A DNA stretch of 64,000 bases from Thamnidium elegans (lineage: Eukaryota; Mucoromycota; Mucoromycetes; Mucorales; Mucoraceae), in the NCBI GenBank assembly GCA_025201345.1, contig JAIXMG010000025.1, positions 1 to 64,000 of the forward strand, written 5' to 3'. Below, piece after piece: positions 43,801 to 54,819 of this stretch (the stretch's first letter is position 1; each line of letters opens with the position of its first letter). A program made the position numbers and the translations under genes. The notes beneath the pieces are model-generated. The model did not search any database, had not been told where the DNA came from, and worked only from the letters and a program-made list of their open reading frames with translations.

Positions 43801-45840
43801 ATCTGAAAAGAAAATACTCGCTATTGCAAATTGGCCGCGTCCTATTAATGTTCAAGACGTTCGAAAATTTATTGGTTTATGTCAATACTATAAACAATTT
43901 GTGCCTGCATTTTCTACTATCGCTGCCCCTATTACTGACTTAACCAAAGGTACGGGTCATAAAAAACGTAATATACTTTGGTCATCTGAATGTGAAAACG
44001 CATTTGTGAAATTGAAGACTCTTCTTACTTCTGCTCCTGTGTTGCTTACACCTGATATGTCAAAAGAATTTAGAATAGAATGTGATGCCTCTGATACCGG
44101 TCTGGGTGCTGTACTTCTTCAAGAAGAAATTACTGGTAATGGAATCTGGAAGCCCGTTGCTTATGAATCTCGTAAATTGAGTAAAGAAGAACGAAACTAT
44201 CCCGCGCAAGAAAGAGAGCTTTTAAGTATTTTAAATGCATTACGCATATGGAGATGTTTTATTGATGGTAACAAGTATGAAGTATATACAGATCATCTTC
44301 CATTGAAATATTATAATGACAGTTCAAAGATATCACCAAGATTAGTAAGATGGATGTCTGAACTTAGTCTATATAGTCCTAAAATTATTTATAAAAAAGG
44401 TACTGATAATATTATTCCAGATCTTCTTACTAGACGTGATGGTCAAAATTGTAAGCCTGCTGTTAAATCTATCGAACCTAAATATCTGTATGAATTTTAT
44501 GAAACTTGTGCTGCAGCTGTGTTAACAACAAAACCCGAAACTGAACTATCTGATACCACTAAAGATTGGCCTCTTTTTTACTTTAAACCTCCAGCTCAAT
44601 GGCCAGAAAAATGGAAGAAGAAACTGTTACAACAACAAAAACATTTCAAAGCTAAAGATGATCATATTTGGAAAAGGTCAAAAAATACTTCTGATGTATG
44701 GACTAAATTTATACCTTTCAAACGACGAGCTGATTTAGTTGAAGACTTTCATCGTGGATTCGGTCATCAGGGAACCACTACAATAGAACATTTAATGAAA
44801 TCCAGATTTTGGTGGCCACAAATGAATCAAGATATAAAAAATTGGTTGGCTCAATGTCCTGAATGTCAATTACATGCTCGAAAAGAAAAAAATATACATC
44901 ATGCTCCTATGAAACCACTTGAAGTTCCTCCCCCTTTCTCTAGATGGCATATTGATTTTATTGGTATTTTACCTACTACTGATAACGGAAACAAATGGAT
45001 TATCATGGCTGTTGACTATAATACCAATTGGCCTATTGCTCGTGCATTAAATGATGCTACTGCTCCTGAAATCGTAAAATTTCTATATGAAGAAATCGTA
45101 ATGCGTTTTGGTTGCCCTGCTGAACTCGTCTCTGATCGTGGCGCTAATTTCATGTCCAAAATTTTAAAGCAGTATATGAAGAAAATCAAAGCAAACCATA
45201 TTTTTACTAGTGCTTTTCATCCACGAACTAACTCAAAGTGCGAACGACTTAACCAAACTTTCAAACACATGGTTACTAAATATGTTAAAGGTGACACCCA
45301 TAGCTGGGACGAATTTATTGACACTGCTCTTTTTGCTTGTCGTGTAAGAAAACACCATACTACAGGTCTTAGTCCTTTTTTCATGGTTTATGGTGTTGAT
45401 CCTATTATTCCAGGTGATATTCTTCGTCCTTTCTTGGATCCTTACACTGAGGAAGATCCTGAGCTTATTGCTGAAGACGCACTTACTCATTTAAGGAAAC
45501 TTCGTGAACAAAGACATCTTGCTGAAGATAGAATGAAAATACAATCTAGTAAAGATAAAGAGAGATGGGACGCTGCTATGAACGGAAAGCCAACACAAAC
45601 ATTCCAGATCAATGATTATGTGCTACTGCGACACGAATCAAAGAAAGGCCTTGAATTCAATTGGATGGGTCCTTACCAGGTGCTAAAAAGAAACTTAGAT
45701 TATAATACGTATCAAATAAAAGAAGTAGATGGGAAAACCTATTCCTCATGGGTTCATACAGATAGACTGGTCCCGGTGAAATATGATGGTTCAAAGATAG
45801 ATAAATCATGGTATATACCTCGAATAGCTAGAGCAAAAGA

Positions 45841-45844
<4 letters not shown>
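40874..45844 (+). CDS. Ty3/gypsy Gag-Pol polyprotein (intact)
   Basis: 1,656 residues in one frame. Approximate order: gag core 140-300 (LIDLWISSIEDYGTFKGY-like block, FTRGLKDSELR); Gly/Arg/Ser-rich linker 345-410; CCHC knuckle CYACKGYGHIRNQC at ~416-429; aspartic protease VLIDSGASANY at ~540 with ILGRSWL at ~610; reverse transcriptase with MVCDYRAVNKAT and YIDDIL at ~914; RNase H with ECDASDTGLGAVL at ~1070; integrase with the His/Cys zinc domain (FHRGFGHQG ... CPECQLH, ~1291-1335); catalytic Asp in WHIDFIG, Asp in SDRGANF and Glu in NSKCERLNQT (~1358, 1420, 1457); and a GPY/F-type module GPYQVLKRNLDYNTYQI near 1598. No chromodomain follows. No frameshift separates gag and pol, unlike Ty3 itself. 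The first ATG is 62 bp after the LTR; another Met in the NHSMTEN segment (~residue 106) resembles the gag start of T1 and could be used. Confidence 0.96.
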
Positions 45845-45871
<27 letters not shown>

Positions 45872-45885
45872 TCATCATACTACAA

Positions 45886-45898
45886 GTTGGGAGGGGAG
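45886..45898 (+). other. Polypurine tract of D
   Basis: GTTGGGAGGGGAG three bases before the 3' LTR, preceded by a 27-A run after the stop codon. Confidence 0.8.
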
Positions 45899-45901
45899 TA
45901 T

Positions 45902-46078
45902 TGTCACTATTCTTTTAGTCAAAATTGGTCCTCAATTTTGTACTACTTTAATTGTAATATAAATAATATTCAATTGTCATTTAATAAATCTTAATCACTC
46001 TTTTACATCTAAACATATAAAATATACTTTTATAATAAATATTAAATAACAAAACAATATACACTTCAGACGCTGACA
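45902..46078 (+). repeat. 3' LTR of D
   Basis: 177 bp, matches the 5' LTR base for base by eye. The following bases, TGTATCTCAATTTTGTACT, are a variant of the LTR D interior as found at 8884, not an empty target. Confidence 0.95.
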
Positions 46079-47025
46079 TGTATCTCAATTTTGTACTACT
46101 TTATTTTCATATATTGTTACAAATTGAGTTATTTGTAGTGGTAAATAAAATGAAGAATGAGATAGAAATTAAATAAACAGTAAAACTGTTATATTGTTAC
46201 GAACCGTTAAATCTTCACTACATAAATATCTATTTTTTCCTATTTCTTTTTATTATTGTTACAAATTGAGTTATTTGTAGTGATAAATAAAATGAAGAAT
46301 GAGATAGAAATTAAATAAACAGTAAAGCTGTTATATAAAAGTTCAAATAAAAGTTTTTAGTGAGCACCAGGTTTTAAGTTGTCCAACTGAAAAAGAGATT
46401 ATAAACTTAAAGGTTTATAATAAAGAAAAATAAAATAAAAAGGGAAATACAATGAATAATAAATATATTCAAGGGATCTTAAGTATAAAATAATAATATC
46501 CTAAAGGATTATATGATAAAAGTTTAAAGGTAAAAGTGAGATAAAATGAGATAAGTTTATTTTAGGTAAGAAAATATAATGATATTTATACTAAATAAGT
46601 TCGGTAAGAATGTCCTTTGATATTTTATCAAAGAGACCTTGAAATATAATTTGAAGTATCCGTGAAATGTTTGAAGGATATTAATAAGATGATAAAAAGT
46701 TGTGTAATAATAAATGTTTCAGTTTTCATTCTAGAATAACTGACATCTGTCGTTCTTACATGTGTAAGTGAAATAAAATAATATAAAGGGAGAAAAAGTG
46801 ACAGTACCTACATTGTAAATATGTAGTGTAGTATAAAAGGTAAAAGTAGTGGTAACAGTGCCTACATCAAATATATGTAGTACAATAAAAGATAAAAAGA
46901 ATAGTTTCAATGCTTACATATGAAGATATGTAGCAAAATATAAAGGGCAAATGTAATAGTAACGTATAAAAAGGGGTCTAAAATGACGAAAAGTGGTAGA
47001 TAATTCAGGATAATAATAGATATGG
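46079..47025 (-). repeat. LTR E and related debris, inverted
   Basis: Contains a diverged LTR D interior (46079-46124) and a 78-bp direct repeat (TGTTACAAATTGAG... at 46125 and 46257). Between 46344 and about 46730 is the reverse complement of LTR E sequences found at 9540-9815 and 25663-25690, including the uninterrupted CACTA target (gagcaccaggttttaagttg). No coding region. Confidence 0.6.
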
Positions 47026-47204
47026 GTTAAAAGCTAATATATGGCCACCGCTGGATCTGGAATAATTGAGAGGGTTAAAAAATTACTATAAAAGGCGATT
47101 TTTTCTTGTGTAACATAGTTTGTGTAACCTTCGTGTAACATACTGCCAAAATCATTTTTGAGAGTTTTTGGTTGATTTCAATTTTTTCGTTTATAGTCTT
47201 ACTA

Positions 47205-47490
47205 TTTATAATCAACAAGCCTCTATCGTACGTCGTTTGTTAAGAAGTCAATTAGAAACATAATACGCATCACTGTTATTGTAATTGACTTTCTGAAAAG
47301 TATATTTATTATTCCAAATTGCTCATTCATTAATGTCTTGTTGAAACTGTCTAAGTTTCACATTATGATAAGCGCTTATTCAACCCATAATATGTATATA
47401 AGACACACACTTTTTCATTAATAAAAGTAACAATCTATTCTTAGTCTGATAATTATCTAGTAATTTTACTTTTATTTTATTTTTTGATAT
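47205..47490 (-). repeat. LTR B fragment
   Basis: Reverse complement of part of the solo LTR B at 11945 (shared: caagcctctat, ttgctcat, tgtctaagtttcaca, tatgtatataagaca). Both LTR termini are missing. Confidence 0.7.
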
Positions 47491-47497
47491 AACTTTT

Positions 47498-47759
47498 GAG
47501 AAACGATCTAATATTATAGTATCATTCTTTTCATTTTCTATTTCAATTTCGCAACGGAACGAAACCCCAATTTGCGATAATTTTTTTCTTTCAAAATTAA
47601 ATAAAAAGCACGTAGTAAGTTCAAACTTACAACTTTGTTCAAGAATATTAATTATATTATATTATTTAAATGTAACAAAACAATTGAATATAAGAATTAA
47701 ATTTAATAACAAGTAATTAAAATTATATATTATATAAAATATAAATAGAAACATTTCTC
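47498..47759. mobile_element. MITE F (long type), copy c
   Basis: 262 bp with ends GAGAAACGAT and AAACATTTCTC; the interior shares aacggaacgaaaccccaatt with copies a and b. No matching 3-bp duplication. Confidence 0.75.
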
Positions 47760-47802
47760 ACTAATTAACAGCAATAATTATTTCTAGTCAAGAACCACTA
47801 TT

Positions 47803-48003
47803 GAGAAACATTTATATTTCGAATATAAATAAATATATAGATAAAATTGAAAATAAAATGTAATTTTTACTTTATTTTTTATTTGTGTATTTATGGTTTT
47901 TGATGATATGTAATTAAAATAAATAAAAGTAGCGAAGCTTGTTTTTATAATTATTTTAATATACATTGAAATCAAAAAAACATTTGTAACATAAATATTT
48001 CTC
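47803..48003. mobile_element. MITE F (short type), second copy
   Basis: 201 bp, GAGAAACATTTATATTTC to AACATAAATATTTCTC, duplication ATT (47800-47802, 48004-48006). Homologous over its length to 10995-11196. Confidence 0.88.
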
Positions 48004-48324
48004 ATTCCCATATAAAAAGACGGCTTATACAAGTATTCGATCGATCTCCCACGGTTTACGATTTATTTGACGAAATCGTAACATCAAAACTCACTTATTT
48101 TGGCAAGATATCCATATAGACGATTTCTGGGCTTATTTCAAGTATGTCATGTGACTATAAACGAAAAAATTGAAATCAACCAGAAACTCTCAAAAATGAT
48201 TCTGGCAGTATGTTACACGAAGGTTACACAAACTATGTTACACAAGAAAAATCGCCTTTTATAGTAATTTTTAACCCTCTCAATTATTCCAGATCCAGCG
48301 GTGGCCATATATTAGCTTTTAACT

Positions 48325-48418
48325 TAATTCCTATTTTGCGACTGATTACTTTTTAGTATCTTTTTGTTTTTATTTTTATTTTTGAATCTTCACTATTTCA
48401 TAGCTCGGATTCCACACA
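48325..48418 (-). repeat. LTR N fragment
   Basis: Reverse complement of about 3429-3515, ending at GGATTCCACA. It lies just before the RT remnant. Confidence 0.7.
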
Positions 48419-49486
48419 ATTAGTACAAGAGTTTTCCAGTTTGTTTAAATAAGAGTTACCTGGCCTCCCTCCTGATCGTGGTGTGCACCATTTAATTGAT
48501 ACTGGCGATGCTAATCCTGTTTCCCGTCCTCCCTACAAAATGAGTCCATTAGAATTAGACGAACTAAAAAAACAACTAACTGAATTACTTCGTTTAGGCT
48601 TAATTAAACCTAGTTCTTCCCCATGGGGTGCTGGTGTTCTTTTTGTTCGTAAGAAGCCTGAACCTGGATCAAATAAACCTGGAAGCCTTCGAATGTGTAT
48701 TGATTGTCGATCTTTGAATAAACTGTCGATTCGTAATAGCTCAAGTATACCTAGAATTGATGAATGTTTAGACAAAATGAGTGGTGCACGTTATTTTACA
48801 AGTTTGGATTTACGTAGTGGTTACCATCAAATTAGAATACATCCGGATGATGTTCCAAAAACAGCTTTTAATACTAGGTACGGTCAGTACTCTTGGTTGG
48901 TAATGCCATTTGGTCTTTGTAATGCTCCACCTGTGTTCCAATCTTTAATGAATAAGATTCTTGGTGACTATATTGATAAAACAACTATTGTATATCTTGA
49001 TGATATTCTTATTTTTAGTAAAACACTTGAAGAACACAAAGTCCATGTTCGACAGATCTTAAACGTACTAAAAAAAGAAAAACTGATTGCTAATTTGAAA
49101 AAGTGTGAATTTGGAAAACAAGAGTTGACTTTTGTTGGTTTCAAGATTACTGTCGTATTTGAGGTTGATATTTATATAAAACATATAAATAATCATATTG
49201 TGAATAAAAACAAGCTTAATAATAAAAACTTCCATATTTCAATAATAATGCATCCCGATACATTATTATTAAACACCGAAATCAACACGGACATTTCTAG
49301 TGAAAACGGTTCCTACTTCTGACTTAAAATATAAAATTTTTAATCCAATAACATTAATGCGAGATAAGAGATATTGTAATAACATTGGTCTCGATCCAGA
49401 ACTAGCTACTCTGGATAAAAGAAAGGAACACCCATTGTTATAAGCAATACATTAACTCACATCAATGATATGAATATAGTATAAAT

Positions 49487-49837
49487 TGTGGAGAAATACT
49501 TTGATTTAACACAGAAAAATTAATAAAAACAGGTGAATAAGATCAAATGTCTAATAACGTTTATTTCTTATTTTAATTGTAAAAATCAATCCCGGTAAAA
49601 GGGATTGCTAACTATGATTTCTTATTTATAGTCTTTTGCAATAGTGGTCACACTATTGTGATTGATCGTTACACGTAGATTTGATCTAGTGATTTTTATA
49701 GCCTGAGGATCTTGGTTTCTAGATCCTGTGCTTTTTTTTATATATAAGGTTCACTTTGATACCTAACGTTTGTTATGCTTTATAATCGATGCTTCATCGA
49801 TTATTATATATTCTATTTTATGTGTGATTTTACCACA
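49487..49837. repeat. Solo LTR A, copy 5
   Basis: 351 bp, TGTGGAGAAATAC to TTTTACCACA, duplication TAAAT (49482-49486, 49838-49842). Confidence 0.94.
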
Positions 49838-50541
49838 TAAATAATATACTCTAGGACATATAGAAAATATCTCCTTTATAATAATAAAACAAATATACAG
49901 TAACAATACTCTATATCTTGTAATTACAATCCTTTAATTATATAAAATATAATTATACGGGAAAAAGTTCTAGTCAGAAATATATAAATAAAATATAAGG
50001 AACGTTTCATCAACCTACTCATAACATATCCAATAAGGACGATTCGACCACCCTGTCATTATTAAGAACAAGGTGGAGATTACCGGAAGGACATGTTATC
50101 CGATCAAGGGGATTGGATCAAAGAATATTTATAGTCAATTCGAAAGAGTAGAATATATATATTTGAAAGTGAGAAGGTTGAGTCTAGATATTGACCCGAA
50201 CCTATCATAACAATAAGGTCAGGTACCGATTACGGTTGTCAAGAAGTATAAAAAGGGATTATTATTTAGTTTAGCAGAATTCTTTAGTTTATTTGGATGT
50301 ATCCCAATATAACTCTCAGATTTATAAAAATGTATGAGATGGATAAAATTGAATTTTATTATTAAAATAAATATTAGGTGGATTAATTTGTAAACAAATA
50401 AAAACATAATTTTAAAATATTAGCATAATGGAAAACTTTGGGGATTTAATAGAACAAGAATACTTTTTAAAAAATATAAAGAGATGTTATATCATTAAAA
50501 TAATTGAGAATTATAATATAGAAAAGTTAAATATAATATAT

Positions 50542-51709
50542 TGTTTAGAACGGGGATAATAAGGTAATAAAGTATAAGGTAAAAGAAGGGAAGACAAATA
50601 CAAGTATTGTGAAAACTTTGTATAGGGGTTTTATTTCCAGAAAAAGACAAAGATGATTAAACTAAAGTTCAACCTATATTTATAGTATTTTGGTATCGAT
50701 AATTATAACATGGGTATCATTCATATCATTGACATATCTAGTAAAAACAAGGATATAAATCATAATGGAAAGTTCCTGATATCAATTACATTATATTATT
50801 CGTTACTGAATTATTCTATTGATTTCGATCAAGTTATTCTTTTTTCTAGAAAGATTTCCTGATCATATTATTGGATCAGTGTGAGACAGGATAAAGGATT
50901 ACTCTTGATAGCTGAGATAGATATGTAACCATTGGATTAAGTTTCACTTGATATAGAATTATTATATTCATGCAAGGTAAGATATACTCTTGTCATGTTA
51001 AACTATTAATAAGATAATAATAAATGATAATGAAAAATAAACATATACTGCTTACAACTGTAATATTAAATCTTGGTGAAGTAATGTGGGACAATCATGC
51101 TAGTCTTATTTACAAGTATTTACATAAAGATATACGTATGTATAAAAAAGATATATATTCGGTGTCATGAACTTATCCTGCTAAATTCCCGTTTCCTGAT
51201 CTAGACAATATCTCAAACCTATACCCGAATTTCTGTCTCACTCAATTACTGCTTTTGTTCTATCTTGTACCCGATCTGTTTCCCCGACCATGTCCTACTC
51301 AACCAACTCCATCAATTATTAATCCAGCCTGAATCAGCCTATCCCCGTTCTGCTATTACTCATGAATCATACTTAACCCTCGCAATCCATCTCAATCAAC
51401 ATCTGCCTGTTCCGAATCATTCCTTGTTACATCGAAATTACTTATTATTAGTAATGTATAGTTAAACCTGTCACAATTCATGTCAGCTACATTTAGTATA
51501 AAAGGACATGAATTTGTTTAGTTAAAGAATTCTTTATTCAGGATCTTATCATCTTTTCCCCCTTTCCCTTTCTTTTGAATAAATACTTATTTTAAACATA
51601 ACATTTATTTACTACCAAGTTATCTTCCGCATCAGTTTCTCTTGCCCACGTCCGTGACATTCGGTATTATATAATGATATAAGTGACTATGGTATAAGCA
51701 TCCTCAACA
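50542..51709. repeat. Solo LTR K holding LTR J
   Basis: TGTTTAGAACGGGG to CATCCTCAACA with TATAT on both sides (50537-50541, 51710-51714). 666 bp without the nested LTR J. A 45-bp relic of its end recurs near 60745-60790 (aactatggtataaacatcc). Confidence 0.8.
51163..51659. repeat. Solo LTR J
   Basis: 497 bp, TGTCATGAACTTATCC to CCACGTCCGTGACA, duplication TTCGG (51158-51162, 51660-51664). Richer in C than its surroundings, so a foreign base composition. Innermost layer of the 49-53 kb nest. Confidence 0.92.
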
Positions 51710-52203
51710 TATATAATAATGATATTAAATCTTTTGAGATAAAATTTGAGAAAGACAATAATCCGTATTTTTTTAAGTATAAAGTTAAAAGAAGAAGAAA
51801 TAAATCGTTAACAAAACAAAATAAGAAATCAAAGAGAGACGATTCCATTTCAATACAAAAAACAAAAGACATATAATTTAAATTTTTTTTAATTGTTCAA
51901 GAATAAAATAAGAATTTTATTTAAAAGATTAGCTTAAGTTTCGCAATTGACAATTAAAAAAAATGTTTTATAAAAAGAAAATTAACGAGTAAACTATTAT
52001 TATGTCCTGTGATTAATTTTTGCTTGATTATTTAATTTGTTAGTGATCTAAGGATTTCTTTATATTTTATTCTTTTTCTTGATTTAAAAAATTGTACTAA
52101 ATTTAAATTTTTGTTTTCTTTTAATAAAATACTTTAACTTTTCTTTAATAACAATATAATAATTTTTTTGTCGTTCCTCAAAAACATTACAAAATAATAA
52201 AAA

Positions 52204-52704
52204 AATAGTCAAGAAATTAGTGAAATTAATGAAAATACTAAAAATATAAATAATGAAACTTTAGAAAACAATTTAATTAATGATATTAATAATTGTGATG
52301 ATATAGACAATGAACCTATTAACACTATATCCGATATACCTATAGATTATTCTAAAATTACAGGTTCTGTTGCTACTAATTTAAATAATAATAGTGAGGA
52401 TGTCAGTTTCGATGATTTATCAAACTTAAATACTAACACTTCTAAAATCATGACAAAAAGTAATAATAAATTTAACATAAAAAGAAATATAATTAATAAA
52501 ATACAAGAATTACTAGAATTGATGAAATACAGTAATGATTTAATAATTGAAGTTTTTAGTATAGTAGACAATAATAATCCTAAAATGGCTATTAAAAAGT
52601 TAAATAAATATAACAATAACTATAAACATGTTCTGGAAATACCTTCAAAAGCAACCAAAATTAATGATGAACTTATAGAACTTATAGATAATTTCAATAT
52701 ATAA
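52204..52704 (+). other. G5 ORF 2 (no ATG at its start), unknown
   Basis: Open frame of about 165 codons: acidic, Asn-rich N-terminal part (SQEISEINENTKNINNET), helical C-terminal part (IINKIQELLELMKYSNDLII). First Met at 52450. The layout (acidic middle, helical end, near the GGGTCATTA-type terminus) parallels the second gene of G1-G4, but no residue-level match was convincing. Confidence 0.45.
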
Positions 52705-53334
52705 AACTTTGTACTAAAATGATTAAAATATTATAATAAGTGTATGATATTATAATGTATTTCTATGAATAATGTTTTATGATTTTAAGATTTTCTGTCA
52801 ATTATAATGTTATATAACCAAGAAGTATATGCGTTTGAGATGGATAATATTGTAGATTCAAAAATATAATCAAGGAAGATAGTTTTTTGATATTAACATA
52901 AGAGAATAAACAATAATTATATTAAGAAAATAAAATATAATCAAAAATATAATCAAAACAATTGCATGAGACGGATAATATAAAAACCTGAGACCTAAAA
53001 TGATAATGATCCGTTTATTTTTAATTAATAAATTTCTCTAAGTTTTATCTCGATAATTTATCGTCTAATTTACTTCAATTCCAACAATTACTGCTCATGG
53101 TATTTCTCCAAGTCCTGAAAAGGTGAAAGTAGTTCAAAATTGGCCACGAATGAAGAATGTACAAGGAGTTCGCCAATTCATTGGGTTTGCACAATTTTAT
53201 AAAAGGTTTATAAAAGACTTCGCGTCGATTGCTGCGCCGTTGACAGATTTAACAAGAGGGACAGGTATAAAAACGAGACTAATTGTTTGGACTAGTGACT
53301 GCCAAAATAGTTTTGATAGGTTAAAACAATTTGA

Positions 53335-54621
53335 ATATCACCATTCAACTAATGCCTGGATGACCACCGAGATTTTTACTGCATACGTGAAAAAACTTGA
53401 TGTCGCTTTTGGAAGAGATAACAGAAAGATTGCTCTTCTTTTAGATAATGCTTCAGTCCATAATCTGAGAATTGAGCTGCAAAATATCAAGTTGATCTTT
53501 CTTCCTGCTAATACCACTAGTAAATTGCAAGCCCTTGACGCAGGTAAACATTAAACTGTATTCAAATAAATTAATATACTTATTATTTTTATAAAAGCTA
53601 ACTATGTATTTTTTAATAGGTATTATTGCAAATTTCAAATTACATTTTAGATCCAGACAATATGAAAGGGCCTTAAACATTTACATGACCAAAAGGTTAA
53701 ACAATGCAAATGTTTATCATATGAATCAGGTCGAAGCTATGTTTTTTGTGGCAGAAGCATGGCTTAAAGTAAAGCCTGAAACAATTAAGAATTGCTGGAA
53801 GCACACCAACTTGTTGGCATTTAAGGATTGTCCTTGTGGTAAAATCACACATAAAATAAAATATATAATAATCGATGAACCATCGATTATAAAGCATAAC
53901 AAACCTTAGGTATCAAAATGAACCTTATATATAAAAAAAGCGCAGGATCTAGAAATCAAGATCCTCAGGCTATAAAAATCACTAGATCAAATCTACGTGT
54001 AACGATCAATCACAATAGTGTGACCACTATTGCAAAAGACTATAAATAAGAAATCATAGTTAGCAATCCCTTTTACGAGGATTGATTTTGGCAATTAAAA
54101 TAAGAAATAAACGTTATTAGACATTTAATCTTATTGACCTGTTTTTATTAATTTTTCTGTGTTAAATCAAAGTATTTCTCCACAGTCCTGTCGAATCAGT
54201 GACATATCCTGAACCGCCTTTACCATTGGTAGAAGAGGATGCGGAAGAAATCAACTCTATGATCGCAGATCTTCCAGGTAATTTCGATGGTGAAGTAACC
54301 AACGTTCATGATTTGGATCTGGAAACAGATGAAAATCAAATGATGTTGTGTTACCAGCCACTGGATCTTGATACTGACGAGCCTTCTGTGGAATTGGAAG
54401 AGGTGGAAGAGGTAGAGGAAGAAGAAGAAAATGAAGAAGCCATCGCCGGGCGTAAGAGAAGTTTGCGAGAGGTATACGAAAGTATACTAATGTATGATTT
54501 TCCCGTGACCGAATTCGAGCGCCAGGTGCATCGGTATATCAGAGCAAAATTGGCTGACTCTAGATCCGAAGTAATAGCTTTAAAGGAACAAGCCGATCTC
54601 CGATCATATTTTACCAAATAA
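53335..54621 (+). pseudogene. Pogo/Tigger-type DDE transposase, 5'-truncated
   Basis: From the junction with RT: HHSTNAWMTTEIFTAYVKKL, catalytic Asp in ALLLDNASVHN, LIFLPANTTSKLQALDAG with the third Asp, a 76-bp intron (GTAAAC at 53544 to TAATAG at 53619), then GIIANFKLHFRSRQYERA. This is the C-terminal half of a DDE_1 transposase (pogo/Tigger). A solo LTR A at 53835-54184 interrupts the next segment; removal with one GTCCT restores the frame through an acidic region (EEVEEVEEEEENEE) to a stop at 54619. The CENP-B-like DNA-binding N-terminus and first catalytic Asp are missing. The right inverted-repeat end of the element is at 54954. Confidence 0.85.
53835..54184. repeat. Solo LTR A, copy 6
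   Basis: 350 bp, TGTGGTAAAATC to TTTCTCCACA, duplication GTCCT (53830-53834, 54185-54189). Interrupts the pogo transposase. Confidence 0.95.
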
Positions 54622-54819
54622 TCAAATAAAAATTACATAATCTTAAGCCACTTAATGTTTTCTAAAAAAAAAATTTATGATAATATGGGCTTTAATTTTT
54701 CTATTGCGAAGGTATGGGTTTAAATTACCCTTCATGAATATATGAGTTTGAATAATAGAGTATTTCCTTGGAAGATATTTCCAAAAATGGATTTTTTGGC
54801 TCTATTTAAGGGTTTTATG

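Larger units (their letters stand above)
40635..46078 (+). mobile_element. Complete Ty3/gypsy retrotransposon D
   Basis: 5.44 kb with two 177-bp LTRs (40635-40811 and 45902-46078), identical by eye, both starting TGTCACTATTC and ending ACGCTGACA. Primer-binding site and polypurine tract are in place and a single 1,656-codon frame is open. The 5' LTR begins 12 bp after the tRNA-Gly. No 5-bp duplication is seen at the outer flanks. Confidence 0.95.
47026..48323. repeat. Large palindromic repeat O (172-bp arms)
   Basis: Arms 47026-47198 and 48153-48323 are near-perfect reverse complements (GTTAAAAGCTAATATATGGCC outward ends). Between them lie an LTR B fragment and two MITE F copies. No clear duplication at the outer edges. 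Confidence 0.75.
50428..51876 (+). pseudogene. G5 small ORF 1, split by LTR K
   Basis: MENFGDLIEQEYFLKNIKRC from 50428 runs to the LTR K junction at 50541. After removal of LTR K and one TATAT it continues from 51715 (NNDIKSFEIKFEKDN), ending in a basic tail (KVKRRRNKSLTKQNKKSK) and a stop at 51874: 91 residues in one frame. No family recognised. That the frame survives removal suggests it was coding when LTR K arrived. Confidence 0.5.
50295..53012 (+). mobile_element. Merlin-ended element G5 with unrelated cargo
   Basis: Ends GGATGTATCCCAATATAAC and ...CTAAAATGATAATGATCC, like G1-G3; duplication GTTTATTT (50287-50294, 53013-53020). About 1.55 kb without nested LTRs. It has no IS1595 transposase; instead it holds two short open frames. 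Probably mobilised in trans. Confidence 0.88.
49151..53086. repeat. Solo LTR R (about 850 bp) with nested inserts
   Basis: TGTCGTATTTGAGG at 49151 and TTCCAACA at 53086 with ATTAC on both sides (49146-49150, 53087-53091). Subtracting LTR A copy 5 and Merlin-like G5 leaves about 854 bp. Removing it rejoins the RT reading frame. A tataaaaagg box lies near 50248. Confidence 0.75.
48421..53334 (+). pseudogene. Ty3/gypsy reverse transcriptase Q, split by LTR R
   Basis: The frame begins with LVQEFSSLFK, a stop near 48451, then LPGLPPDRGVHHLIDTGDAN, and the RT fingers/palm: MCIDCRSLNKLSI, SLDLRSGYHQIRI, VMPFGLCNAPPVFQ, VYLDDILIFSK (~49000). It is cut after FVGFKIT at 49150 and resumes at 53087 (HGISPSPEKV, QGVRQFIGFAQFYKRF, LTDLTRGTG), ending at DRLKQ near 53333, where RNase H should begin. 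There the frame passes directly into a pogo-type transposase. Gag, protease, most of RNase H and integrase are missing. Confidence 0.88.
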
